Assembly (NCBI GenBank): GCA_900757715.1
Contig: CAAEOZ010000044.1
Location: 1-19,356, forward strand
DNA: 19,356 nucleotides
Origin: an uncultured Veillonella sp.
GTDB taxonomy: Bacteria; Bacillota; Negativicutes; Veillonellales; Veillonellaceae
Direction of reading: 5' to 3'
Shown: piece after piece, positions 8,676-17,262 of the stretch
Numbering within the stretch: the stretch's first letter is position 1
How the letters are laid out: the number at the start of each line of letters is the position of its first letter
Notes under the pieces: generated by a model
What the model was told of the DNA's origin: nothing
What the model saw: the letters and a program-made list of their open reading frames with translations, nothing else
Databases searched by the model: none
Made by a program: the position numbers and the translations under genes

Positions 8676-11675
8676 TTAAAAGGTCAAATCCAAGCCAAAC
8701 ATAACAGAACGAGTATTAGGATATGAAAAACTATCCGTTCCACTATTCCAAATATTAGTGTTTATAAAATCAGGATCAAGCCCGGAATAGCCTGTAAAAG
8801 TGAGCAGATTACTACCGGTAGCATATAAACGAAGTTTGTCAATACCCAAATTCTTCAACCATTCCTTTTTAAGATTGTATCCGATAGAAATATTTTTCAG
8901 TCTGAAATAAGAACCGTTTTCAAGGAAACGATCCGCATCCCATGAATTACGTTGGTCACCATAAATTATACGTGGCGTATCAGAATTCTGATTTACCTGA
9001 TAAGGTTCTTCTCCCTTCTTGAAGCGAAGATAATTGGAATTGTCCGAGAACAAACGTCCTTGCCATTTGGATACATTATAAATTTTATTACCAAATTGCC
9101 CATTCCACATCATACTGAAATCAAAGTCTTTCCATTCAGCATTCAAGACCAATGACATTTGCATCTTTGCCCACGGACTTCCGCAAAATTGACGGTCATC
9201 CGCCGTAATCTGTCCATTATTATCCGTATCAATATATTTCACATCACCTAATTGCGGACGTTTCCCGGAAATCATAATAGGTTCGCCATCAGGAGTTACA
9301 TAATTATCTATTTGTTCTTGTGTTTTAAAAATCCCATCGGTTTTATACAAAAAAAATTCTGCCAACGGACCATTCAACCTCGTTCTTGCCTGACCTGAAT
9401 CAATAAAAGGTTTTTCATATCCTAAACTTAATACTTTATTACTCAAAGTTGTAATATTCAACAATGCACCATATTTGAAATCTGAAACTTGATCTTTCCA
9501 CCCCAAGCTCAATTCAAATCCACGATTGCGCAAACTAGCCGCATTTGCTTTAGGTGCCCCTTCTTGATTACCGGTAGAGATGGCAATAGGCATTTCCGTC
9601 AAAACATCCTTAGTCTTTGAATGATAATACTCGGCACTGAAAGTCAAACGTGAATTGAGAAAACTAGCGTCAAAACCAATATTTACGGTTTCTTTGGTTT
9701 CCCAAACAAGATTGGTATTCACTAATTTTACTTGAGTGGCTCCAGGTACAATAGCTCCACCAAATACCGTCACAATGCTTTGATTAATAGTACCAACATA
9801 ATCCCAATCACCGATAGAAGCATTACCCAAACGCCCCCAATTTCCCCTGATCTTCAAATCATCAATCCAAGGTACCTTAAAGAAACTTTCCTTAGAAATT
9901 CTCCAGGCAGCAGAAACAGAAGGAAAATTACCCCAGCGATTTTCCTTAGCTAAACGAGAAGTACCATCCCGACGGAAAGTAGCTGTCAGATAATATTTGT
10001 CATCATAAATATAATTAACACGTCCCAAATAAGAGATCATGGCATTCTCACTAATACTATTAGTATTCTGTTGGTTACTTTGTCCAGCATTTAACACTGT
10101 CAGATAATCACCATTACCTAACATAGGAAAATTAAGACGGGAAGCCCATAACCCCTCCCACTCATGATGTTGGTAAGTAGTACCTAATACTGCATCGACA
10201 TGATGTTTTCCAAAATCCTTGTTAAAATTCAACGTGTGCTCAATCAGCATATTATAAGTATTATCACGTGCTTTCTGGCTCTCCGGATCACGATGTTCCT
10301 GATTTTGTTGCCAATTACCTTCACCACGAAACCATGAATTTTCATAGAAATACAAGTCAACGCCCCCATTGAACTTATAAGAAAGAAACTCGAAAGGTTT
10401 GAACTCCAACCACAATGAACCATTCAGACGATTTTGTCTCATATGGCGTTTTTCCAAATTTTCACGTGCAATGGGATTTACACCGAAAGTATTATATTTA
10501 GCCGCATCTCCATATCCATAACCACCTGGATTATTCTCATCATAAACCGGAATAGTAGGCATCATACGTAAAAAGTCATTATAAGTATTTGTCTGGTTCG
10601 GATCTGTATTAGTTAATGAGTAGGCCAAGTTCTCACCGAATGAAAACCAACCTTTTTTCCCCTGTGTGTTAACACGGAAACTATAACGATCAAACGTATT
10701 TCCATAAGATACACCATCATTATTATAGTAACCAGCTGAAACAAAATAACTACCCGAATCTCCACCACCGGATAAAGATACATTATAATCCTGTACCAAA
10801 GCTGTCTTCAATACCTCATCCTGCCAATTGGTATCATATTCGGAATGCTTCTGAGTTGTTGTTATGGAGGCTATACCATCTTTTATCGCTTCTTTATAAG
10901 CTATATCATTATATTTAATGTACTCTGCCGCATTCATCAAATCAAACTTCGGACTCCACTCCAATGTTTCTTTCACACTCACATTCACCTTCATAGGACC
11001 ACTCACCCCTTTCTTAGTAGTAACAATAATCACCCCATTAGCAGCACGAGAACCATATATAGCGGCAGCGGAAGCATCTTTCAAGATCTGAATAGATTCA
11101 ACGTCAGCCGGATTAAAGTCAACTCCCGGATCAGTTATCATCCCATCGACCACCCACAACGGAGCATTATTACTTAATGAACCCACACCACGAATTTGAA
11201 TAGAAGCATCCTCACCTGCTCTACCACTACTACGAACGTTTACACCTGTAGCAAGCCCCTGCATCTGACTGACAAGTGTTCCAGCTGAGCTTTTTTTCAT
11301 CTCTTTGGTATCAACTACTGCTACTGCACCCGTCAGATCAGATTTCTTCACAGTCTGATAACCAATTATAACCACCTCTTCCAAAGCCTTGGAATCATCC
11401 TTCATTATCACGTGCAAAGGTTTTCCCTTGTAAACAATCTCTTGGAGGGTCATCCCTATATATGAGAAAACCAATGTTTGTCCATTTTCTCCAGTAAGAG
11501 TAAACTTACCATCCAAATCAGTAGTAGTACCGGTAGAAGTACCCTTAATAACCACATTCACACCAATTAAAGGCAAGTTGTCTGTGTCTACTACGGTTCC
11601 GGTCATTGTTACGTTCTGCGCATAAGCAGTCATCGTAAAAATAGTCAGAAAGAAGACTAATAATTTTTTAATCAT
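8676..11675 (-). CDS. SusC-like TonB-dependent outer-membrane transporter
   Basis: This 999-residue TonB-dependent channel of the SusC/RagA family imports oligosaccharides across the outer membrane with its SusD-like lid. The order is: signal peptide to A19 (TAYAQ), carboxypeptidase-regulatory-like domain about 20-95 (GTVVDTDNLPLIGVNVVIKG), TonB-box-like EEVVIIGYQTVKK (99-111), plug domain about 112-223 ending in the family signature LKDASAAAIYGSRAANGVIIVTTKKG, then a beta-barrel to the terminal aromatic residue (FGLDLTF). Length and motifs are typical, and there is no N-terminal signalling extension of the FecR-partner type, so control by the adjacent HTCS rather than a sigma/anti-sigma pair is expected. 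It is the first gene of the main operon and sits behind an unusually long leader of about 175 nt. Confidence 0.97.
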   Translation of the reverse strand: MIKKLLVFFLTIFTMTAYAQNVTMTGTVVDTDNLPLIGVNVVIKGTSTGTTTDLDGKFTLTGENGQTLVFSYIGMTLQEIVYKGKPLHVIMKDDSKALEEVVIIGYQTVKKSDLTGAVAVVDTKEMKKSSAGTLVSQMQGLATGVNVRSSGRAGEDASIQIRGVGSLSNNAPLWVVDGMITDPGVDFNPADVESIQILKDASAAAIYGSRAANGVIIVTTKKGVSGPMKVNVSVKETLEWSPKFDLMNAAEYIKYNDIAYKEAIKDGIASITTTQKHSEYDTNWQDEVLKTALVQDYNVSLSGGGDSGSYFVSAGYYNNDGVSYGNTFDRYSFRVNTQGKKGWFSFGENLAYSLTNTDPNQTNTYNDFLRMMPTIPVYDENNPGGYGYGDAAKYNTFGVNPIARENLEKRHMRQNRLNGSLWLEFKPFEFLSYKFNGGVDLYFYENSWFRGEGNWQQNQEHRDPESQKARDNTYNMLIEHTLNFNKDFGKHHVDAVLGTTYQHHEWEGLWASRLNFPMLGNGDYLTVLNAGQSNQQNTNSISENAMISYLGRVNYIYDDKYYLTATFRRDGTSRLAKENRWGNFPSVSAAWRISKESFFKVPWIDDLKIRGNWGRLGNASIGDWDYVGTINQSIVTVFGGAIVPGATQVKLVNTNLVWETKETVNIGFDASFLNSRLTFSAEYYHSKTKDVLTEMPIAISTGNQEGAPKANAASLRNRGFELSLGWKDQVSDFKYGALLNITTLSNKVLSLGYEKPFIDSGQARTRLNGPLAEFFLYKTDGIFKTQEQIDNYVTPDGEPIMISGKRPQLGDVKYIDTDNNGQITADDRQFCGSPWAKMQMSLVLNAEWKDFDFSMMWNGQFGNKIYNVSKWQGRLFSDNSNYLRFKKGEEPYQVNQNSDTPRIIYGDQRNSWDADRFLENGSYFRLKNISIGYNLKKEWLKNLGIDKLRLYATGSNLLTFTGYSGLDPDFINTNIWNSGTDSFSYPNTRSVMFGLDLTF

Positions 11676-11850
11676 TTTTTATAGAATTAGATTTGTAAAA
11701 TTGTGCGGAGATTTCAGTTCCGCTTTTTAATTAATCACAAGTATGTTCATAAATATACATACAACAGATAGAATTTAAAGGTCACATTCTTGTTATGTCA
11801 TAGGCATTTCTTTTTTCACAGTATTACATGAATCATATTCTCAACTTTTT
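11676..11850 (-). promoter_or_regulatory. Long 5' leader of the SusC-like gene with hairpin
   Basis: If the TAnnTTTG box at 11857-11864 is used, the transcript carries about 175 untranslated bases before the ATG at 11675. Inside, GCGGA (minus-strand copy of 11719-11723) pairs with TCCGC (11705-11709) around a nine-base loop, about 30 bases before the start codon. The rest is AT-rich without clear structure. The GH2 operon leader is only about 25 bases, so the length is specific to this operon. Long leaders in Bacteroides susC genes can be targets of antisense or protein control; nothing here proves that. Confidence 0.4.
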
Positions 11851-11856
11851 GTGATG

Positions 11857-11864
11857 CAAATGTA
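11857..11864 (-). promoter_or_regulatory. Promoter -7 box of the main operon
   Basis: The minus strand reads TACATTTG, an exact match to the Bacteroides -7 consensus TAnnTTTG. No good TTTG -33 box is seen at the usual spacing. That fits a promoter dependent on an activator, and the proposed operator lies immediately upstream. Transcription would start near 11850. Confidence 0.6.
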
Positions 11865-11885
11865 TTCCAAACTCCCCGAATGTGC

Positions 11886-11924
11886 TAGAACTATTCAACC
11901 AATTAATAGAATAATACATTCAAA
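11886..11924 (-). promoter_or_regulatory. Candidate HTCS operator, copy 1 (main operon)
   Basis: This 39-bp element aligns without gaps to 19139-19177 upstream of the GH2 gene, with 30 of 39 positions identical. The best part is TTGGwwGAATwGTTCTA (17 bp, 14 identical), preceded by ATTATT. It ends 21 bp upstream of the -7 box, exactly as in the other copy. It overlaps the T-tail of the HTCS terminator. That it is bound by the AraC-type domain of the adjacent HTCS is an inference from position and from there being one regulator in the locus. Confidence 0.6.
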
Positions 11925-11973
11925 AATCGCCCTCAGAATAGTTCCTGAGGGCGATTAGTTCTATTATTCTATT
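11905..11973 (-). terminator. Strong extended terminator of the HTCS gene
   Basis: A perfect 12-bp stem (11925-11936 with 11945-11956, core CGCCCTCAG) with an eight-base loop is followed on the minus strand by a T-run (11922-11926). This is a clear rho-independent terminator 35 bases after the HTCS stop. Outside an asymmetric internal loop, a second perfect 11-bp arm AATAGAATAAT (11905-11915) pairs with 11963-11973. The palindrome would also fold in plus-strand RNA. It insulates the regulator from the main operon. Confidence 0.9.
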
Positions 11974-11990
11974 TCATGCGCCGAAAAAAA

Positions 11991-14900
11991 TCATTTCACA
12001 AAATCTTTTGGTAAAATACCAAATTGCTTCTGAAAACATTTAGTAAAATAAGAAGGAGTATTGAAGCCAACCATATAACATACTTCATTTACCTTACATT
12101 CTCCTTCCCTTAATAATTGAGCAGCTTTTTTCAATCTCTCTAAACGGATATAGTCATTAGGGGTCATGTCCAACACTCCTTTTATTTTGCGGTTCAAACT
12201 GGAACGGCTCATATTGAGCAAACTCGCCATATCGTCCAGACAGAAGTCCGGATTTTGCATATTGGCAACAATCACTTCATTCAAGGTTTTCAAAAAAGTT
12301 TCATCCGCTTTCGTCATAGCCATAGAATTGGTCTGTATAAACGGTGAATGTGCAAAAGCCGCATGCAGCTTTTCATGATTACTTAATAAATTGGCAACAG
12401 ACACTTTCAAATACTCCACAGAAAACGGCTTTTCAATATAAGCATCCGCTCCAGATTTCAAACCATCTATTTTTGATTGTAAAGTGGTCTTAGCCGTCAA
12501 CAGTACAATAGGAATATGACTGTAATCCAAGTCTGATTTTATACGGTCACATAATTCCAACCCATCCATTTCGGGCATCATTATATCCGATACTATTAAG
12601 TTCACTGTATGCCCCTCCAACACCTTTAAGGCCTCCACTCCGTTAGTTGCAGTCAATATTTGATAAACAGGTGACAATTGTCTGACAACAAAAGCCAACA
12701 TTTCAACATTATCCTCCACAATCAATACAGTGTAACGCGGCTTCTGTTGCAATTGTCCCGGATCCTCTTCTTTCGGATCCTCTTTCAACTTAATCTCACT
12801 CTTCGAAATGGCAATAGTATGTTCATGCTTTACTGGCAATGAAAGAATAAAACAATTCTGCTTTTGTGAATCATCCATAATTAAGTTCCCTTCATGCAAC
12901 TCAGCTAAAGATCTTGCCAATGCCAAACCAATTCCCGTACCCGAAACCTTACGGGAAAATCCGTCCTTATACTGTATGAAAGGCTTAAAAATCTCTTCAC
13001 GCATTTCCATAGGAATTACATTGCCATCGTTACAGACAGACAAGAACCAACAAGTATCCTCCATCCACAACCGGACATGAATATAAGTTTCAGAATATTT
13101 AATGGCATTAGTAAACAGATTACTAATTATCTTAGTCAACGCCTCACGATCTATCGACGCATAGATAGATTCCGAACATTCAATAACAAATTCCAATTTC
13201 TTTTGCCGTGCCAATGGAGTAAACCGCATATAAATCTGCTGTAATATATCCGAAATATTACACTCTACAAAATTCAGTTGAAACCCACGTGTTTCAGTCT
13301 TTCTGAAATCAAGTAACTGATTAACCAAATCCAGTAAACGGGTAGTATTCAGATTCATTATTTCCAAATCATCACGGATATCTGCAGATACATTCGGAGA
13401 AACAAGCACATTTTCAAGCGGACTTTTGATTAATGTCAAAGGAGTACGAATCTCATGCGCCACATTCGTAAAGAAATCTATTTTTGCAGTATAGAGTTCG
13501 CGTTCCTTTTCCCGTTCGAATTTCTCCATGGCCTGTTGGTGTTTCTGCTCATTCCTTTTCCGGAAATAATAAATGATACCTACCACAGACAGAATTCCTA
13601 ATAGCAAATAAATAAAATAGGCCCACCCTGATAAATAAAACGGAGGTAAAATATGAATCTTCAATATACGCTCTTTTTCATTCCATTTTCCGTCACTATT
13701 CGATCCTCTTAAATGGAAAATATAAGTTCCATATGGTAAATTGGAATAATTGATTACCGAATTCCGCCCTACATTATACCACTCTTTATCAAATCCTTCC
13801 ATTTTATAAACCAATTGATTCATTTCCGGTGCCTGATAACCTAATGCCGCCGCATGCAATGAAAAAGAATTTTGATCAGATTCTAACTCGACCTCATCAG
13901 AAAAGACGATGCTTTCTTTCAATGGAGAATCCTTACTGCCGATCTGCATTCGTTTATTGAATAAGAAGAAATCTGTAATGACAACTGGTGGAACAAAAGT
14001 ATTTTCTACAAAAGTAGATGGATCAAAAGTGATAAAACCATTTATACTACCTAAATAGATACGTCCCATCTTATCTTTATACCCAGACTGATAATTAAAC
14101 TGGTTACTTAGCAATCCGTTTGCTGTAGTATAAACTCGTTTATCATCTGTTTCCGGATTGAAACAAACCAAACCATTATTAGTTGTCAACCATAAATTCC
14201 CCCGATTATCCTCTACCATCCGATAAATGATATTACTAGGAAAACCTTTCGACATATCAAAACGAGTAAAGCTTTCATTTTCCGGATTAAAACGGCAAAA
14301 ACCCGCCCCTTGTGTCATAAACCATAACCGCTTACGACTATCTTCACAAATACTGATTACTTTATCATAAGGTAATGAAGTGGAATCGTTCTTGTGAAAA
14401 ATAAAATTCTTCCATTCTTTCTTATTCACATCATAACGAAAAACACCGTTAGAATAAGTTGCCAGCCACAAATTCCCACTAAAATCCTCCAATATTTTAT
14501 AAACAAACATATTAGCTAGTTCCGGCATCCTAGTAAAGTCATCTGTATCACGATTATATCGCAGCAATCCAGATGTAGTGCCAATCCATAAGTCACCAGA
14601 TGTAGTTTTACAAATAGAGAATACATTATTGGCATCCAAAGAATTTGGGCTTATACCTTTTTGATAGTGTCTTACTTGCTTCGTAAGCAAATCAATACGG
14701 CTTAAACCTCCGGAAAAAGTGCCTACCCACAAATCATCACCGTCCAAACATAAACCATGAACATTTTGATAAATAGCAGGATGTGAGAATTTTTCAATCT
14801 TTCCACTTTCCGGATAAAAATGAAATAATCCCTTATCTTCAGTACCAATCCAAACAGTACCATCATTACTTTCACAGAACTCACGTACCCTACGCCCAAA

Positions 14901-15941
14901 ATTTTTAATATCATCACGAGGGTAGAATTTTTCAAAATAAGTCCATTGACGCGGATAGTAATTGACCCCGCCAAAATAAGATCCGATCCACATTCCTCCC
15001 TCATTATCACGGCATATAGAATAAATAGCATTATCGGCTAAAGCATAAGAATCATTCCCGTTTGAAACAGTGAGATGAGCTATTTCACCTTTTTCCAAAT
15101 CATAAATATATAGCCCCGACTCCGTACCTACCCATAATTCCTTATCCGATTTAAAGCCTAAATCACGCACATAATAATTCAACAAACGCCTTACCCGCCC
15201 TGTTGTCAGATTAATTTCAGTCAAACCATTAGAAGAACCGATATACCAACAATTATGGGGACCCATAATCCAAGTATTAATGATATCATCTTTAAAAGGC
15301 TCTTTTCCTTCAGAATCCTGAAAGGGAAACAATGTCTTAAAATTATCTTTTGTATAATATAGGTTGTCGTCATATAAACTGACCCAACATAGTTTTTCCT
15401 CAAACCAAAAACGCGTAACATTGGCCAATTGGTTCTTACGCTTATCTCTATGCAGACAATTAATTAACCGATCTTGCACACGATCAAAATGAAACAATCC
15501 TTGATAATCCACGGAAATCCATATATCACTATCTTCATCACTTTCAATACGAGTCACAGCACGACTAATCATATCACCTGTGTCACTAACTCTATCAAAT
15601 ACTGTAAAGTCTTCTAATAAAGGATTATACACATAAACGCCTGCATCTGTTCCAACCCAAATATTTCCTTCTTTATCCTCATGAAGTGCAGTGATAAAAT
15701 TATTTCCTAAAGCAGAATTCTCTTTTTTGAAAATACGAAAACTCAGGCCATCAAAACGATTCAAACCATCTTTTGTTCCAAACCACATGAAACCTTGTTT
15801 ATCTTGCAAAATAGCGTTCACCGTGTTTTGCGAGAGTCCGTCTTGAATATCCAATGTTTTGAAATAATATCGGATATTACTTTGAGAGTAAAGAGTAAAT
15901 GCATATAAAAAAAGAAGTCCTATTATGAATATTCTTTTCAT
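11991..15941 (-). CDS. Hybrid two-component system sensor/regulator (HTCS)
   Basis: This 1316-residue one-protein sensor, kinase and transcription factor is typical of Bacteroides PULs. It has an N-terminal signal/anchor (1-20). The periplasmic sensor is built from Reg_prop propeller repeats about 30-645 (recurring patterns such as IWVGTDAGVYVYNP, LWVGTESGLYIYD, MWIGSYFGG, LWIGTTSGLLRYN). A Y_Y_Y-type sandwich covers about 650-765 and one membrane helix about 771-793. The histidine kinase carries H829 in NVAHEIRTPL, an N box at 941-950 and G boxes NDG (971-973) and GTGIGLALA (1001-1009). The receiver (about 1070-1185) has D1119 in VSDIMMPEMDG and K1171 in EKPF. An AraC-type helix-turn-helix covers about 1215-1316. 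All catalytic residues are present. By family precedent it binds a periplasmic oligosaccharide and activates PUL promoters. It has its own promoter and terminator, so it is expressed separately from its targets. Confidence 0.97.
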   Translation of the reverse strand: MKRIFIIGLLFLYAFTLYSQSNIRYYFKTLDIQDGLSQNTVNAILQDKQGFMWFGTKDGLNRFDGLSFRIFKKENSALGNNFITALHEDKEGNIWVGTDAGVYVYNPLLEDFTVFDRVSDTGDMISRAVTRIESDEDSDIWISVDYQGLFHFDRVQDRLINCLHRDKRKNQLANVTRFWFEEKLCWVSLYDDNLYYTKDNFKTLFPFQDSEGKEPFKDDIINTWIMGPHNCWYIGSSNGLTEINLTTGRVRRLLNYYVRDLGFKSDKELWVGTESGLYIYDLEKGEIAHLTVSNGNDSYALADNAIYSICRDNEGGMWIGSYFGGVNYYPRQWTYFEKFYPRDDIKNFGRRVREFCESNDGTVWIGTEDKGLFHFYPESGKIEKFSHPAIYQNVHGLCLDGDDLWVGTFSGGLSRIDLLTKQVRHYQKGISPNSLDANNVFSICKTTSGDLWIGTTSGLLRYNRDTDDFTRMPELANMFVYKILEDFSGNLWLATYSNGVFRYDVNKKEWKNFIFHKNDSTSLPYDKVISICEDSRKRLWFMTQGAGFCRFNPENESFTRFDMSKGFPSNIIYRMVEDNRGNLWLTTNNGLVCFNPETDDKRVYTTANGLLSNQFNYQSGYKDKMGRIYLGSINGFITFDPSTFVENTFVPPVVITDFFLFNKRMQIGSKDSPLKESIVFSDEVELESDQNSFSLHAAALGYQAPEMNQLVYKMEGFDKEWYNVGRNSVINYSNLPYGTYIFHLRGSNSDGKWNEKERILKIHILPPFYLSGWAYFIYLLLGILSVVGIIYYFRKRNEQKHQQAMEKFEREKERELYTAKIDFFTNVAHEIRTPLTLIKSPLENVLVSPNVSADIRDDLEIMNLNTTRLLDLVNQLLDFRKTETRGFQLNFVECNISDILQQIYMRFTPLARQKKLEFVIECSESIYASIDREALTKIISNLFTNAIKYSETYIHVRLWMEDTCWFLSVCNDGNVIPMEMREEIFKPFIQYKDGFSRKVSGTGIGLALARSLAELHEGNLIMDDSQKQNCFILSLPVKHEHTIAISKSEIKLKEDPKEEDPGQLQQKPRYTVLIVEDNVEMLAFVVRQLSPVYQILTATNGVEALKVLEGHTVNLIVSDIMMPEMDGLELCDRIKSDLDYSHIPIVLLTAKTTLQSKIDGLKSGADAYIEKPFSVEYLKVSVANLLSNHEKLHAAFAHSPFIQTNSMAMTKADETFLKTLNEVIVANMQNPDFCLDDMASLLNMSRSSLNRKIKGVLDMTPNDYIRLERLKKAAQLLREGECKVNEVCYMVGFNTPSYFTKCFQKQFGILPKDFVK

Positions 15942-15967
15942 AGTATATCAATTTAGTTTAGAGAGTA

Positions 15968-15999
15968 CAAAATTAAAGATTAAATTCTCCATATCAATA
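15968..15999 (-). promoter_or_regulatory. Promoter of the HTCS gene
   Basis: The minus strand reads TAATTTTG (15968-15975), matching TAnnTTTG, with a TATTG -33 element at 15995-15999; 19 bases separate the TTG from the -7 box, which is within the usual Bacteroides range. The leader would be about 20 bases. Unlike the two enzyme promoters it has both boxes and no copy of the 39-bp element, consistent with constitutive low-level expression of the regulator. Confidence 0.65.
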
Positions 16000-16019
16000 A
16001 TTATCCGGAAAAAGTCCCA

Positions 16020-16051
16020 AAAGAACCAGTGTTTACTCTCACCGCTTCTTT
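16020..16051 (-). terminator. Terminator of the GH2-epimerase operon
   Basis: Arms 16020-16031 and 16040-16051 pair over 12 positions in the minus-strand RNA, with one G-G mismatch and one G-U, around an eight-base loop. The stem is followed by a T-rich tract (TTTTGGGACTTTTT). It lies about 70 bases after the epimerase stop and just ahead of the HTCS promoter. The imperfect stem and interrupted T-tract mean some read-through is possible. Confidence 0.6.
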
Positions 16052-16123
16052 CAGGACTCTTCCTCTCTGAATCTTATTTATCCCAAATGTTATATTCCAC
16101 AATTCCTTCTACCTTAACATACA

Positions 16124-17257
16124 TTATTTATGTACCGAAAACTTGTAAATACAATGACTTTGATATTTTTCTCCTGGTCTCACTACTGCCGTAGGCCAGT
16201 CTGCCTTATTAGGTGTATCGGGATATTTTTGCGTTTCCAAGCACACAGAGGCCCGAAAATTATATATTGTATTTTTTTTACCCGTCAATGTCCCATCTAG
16301 AAAATTACCACAATAAACCTGAATACCCGGCTCGTCAGTATAAACATTGAGTACAATCCCCGTAACAGGTGACTCCAATGTGGCACAAACTTGATGAATA
16401 TCCCCCTTAGTATTCAATACCCAATTATGATCAATGCCATTCCCATATCTTAATTGTTCAAAATCTTGATTAATACGAGTTCCAATGACAGCAGGAAGTC
16501 TGAAATCCATAGGAGTACCCTCAACCGGAACAATTTCTCCAGTCGTCATAAAAGTACTGTCAACAGGAGTATAATAATCCGCGTTCAAAGTCAATAAATA
16601 ATCAGAATTATCTTTTGACGGATCTCCATCTAAATTAAAATAAGAATGATTAGTCATGTTTACAACAGTCGGTTTATCCGTTTCTGCTTCATACTGAATA
16701 TCAATAGCATTATCGTCCGTCAATTTCATTATAATAGTACAATTCAAATTTCCAGGAAAACCCTCTTCACCATTTTTAGACAAGTAAGTCAGTTTCACCT
16801 CTCTGTCACTCACTTGAATACCTCTATAAATACGATATTGAAATCCTTGAGGACCTCCATGCAAACAATGTCCGTAATTGTTTCGAGGCAATTGGTATAC
16901 TATCCCATCCAATGAAAAACGTCCCTGATTTATACGGTTGGCATAACGCCCTATACTTGCTCCAAAATCCGACGGATATTTGATATAGTCCTGTATGGAA
17001 TCAAAACCCAATACTACATCCCTCATTATTCCATCTTTATCAGGAACCATAACAGAAACAATACGACCGCCATAGTTGGTGATACAAACTTCCATCTTAT
17101 TTTTATTCTTCAATACAAACAGATCAATTTTCTCACCATTTATCTCCGTTTGAAAACGACTGTTACTTAAACCGGATTCAGTCAAGACCTCATCATTTTT
17201 ATAAGAAGCACATGCAGTCATAAGGACTGCACATACCCAAAAGAACAGCTTATTCAT
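16124..17257 (-). CDS. galM: Lipoprotein aldose 1-epimerase (mutarotase)
   Basis: This 377-residue GalM-family enzyme interconverts alpha and beta anomers of free aldoses such as galactose, arabinose or glucose. A lipoprotein signal ends at C16 (LMTAC), so this copy works outside the cytoplasm, presumably in the periplasm on sugars freed by the PUL enzymes. Family motifs are intact: NYGGRI (61-66), GRYANRI (103-109), H133 in LHGG, catalytic H204 in NMTNHSYFNL, substrate-binding D276 in GIDHNW and the catalytic base E341 in CLETQKYPD. The length is slightly above cytosolic GalM because of the signal and a linker to about residue 35. It begins five bases after the GH2 stop, so the two are co-transcribed. 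The preferred sugar cannot be told from the sequence. Confidence 0.95.
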   Translation of the reverse strand: MNKLFFWVCAVLMTACASYKNDEVLTESGLSNSRFQTEINGEKIDLFVLKNKNKMEVCITNYGGRIVSVMVPDKDGIMRDVVLGFDSIQDYIKYPSDFGASIGRYANRINQGRFSLDGIVYQLPRNNYGHCLHGGPQGFQYRIYRGIQVSDREVKLTYLSKNGEEGFPGNLNCTIIMKLTDDNAIDIQYEAETDKPTVVNMTNHSYFNLDGDPSKDNSDYLLTLNADYYTPVDSTFMTTGEIVPVEGTPMDFRLPAVIGTRINQDFEQLRYGNGIDHNWVLNTKGDIHQVCATLESPVTGIVLNVYTDEPGIQVYCGNFLDGTLTGKKNTIYNFRASVCLETQKYPDTPNKADWPTAVVRPGEKYQSHCIYKFSVHK

Positions 17258-17262
17258 ATTCC

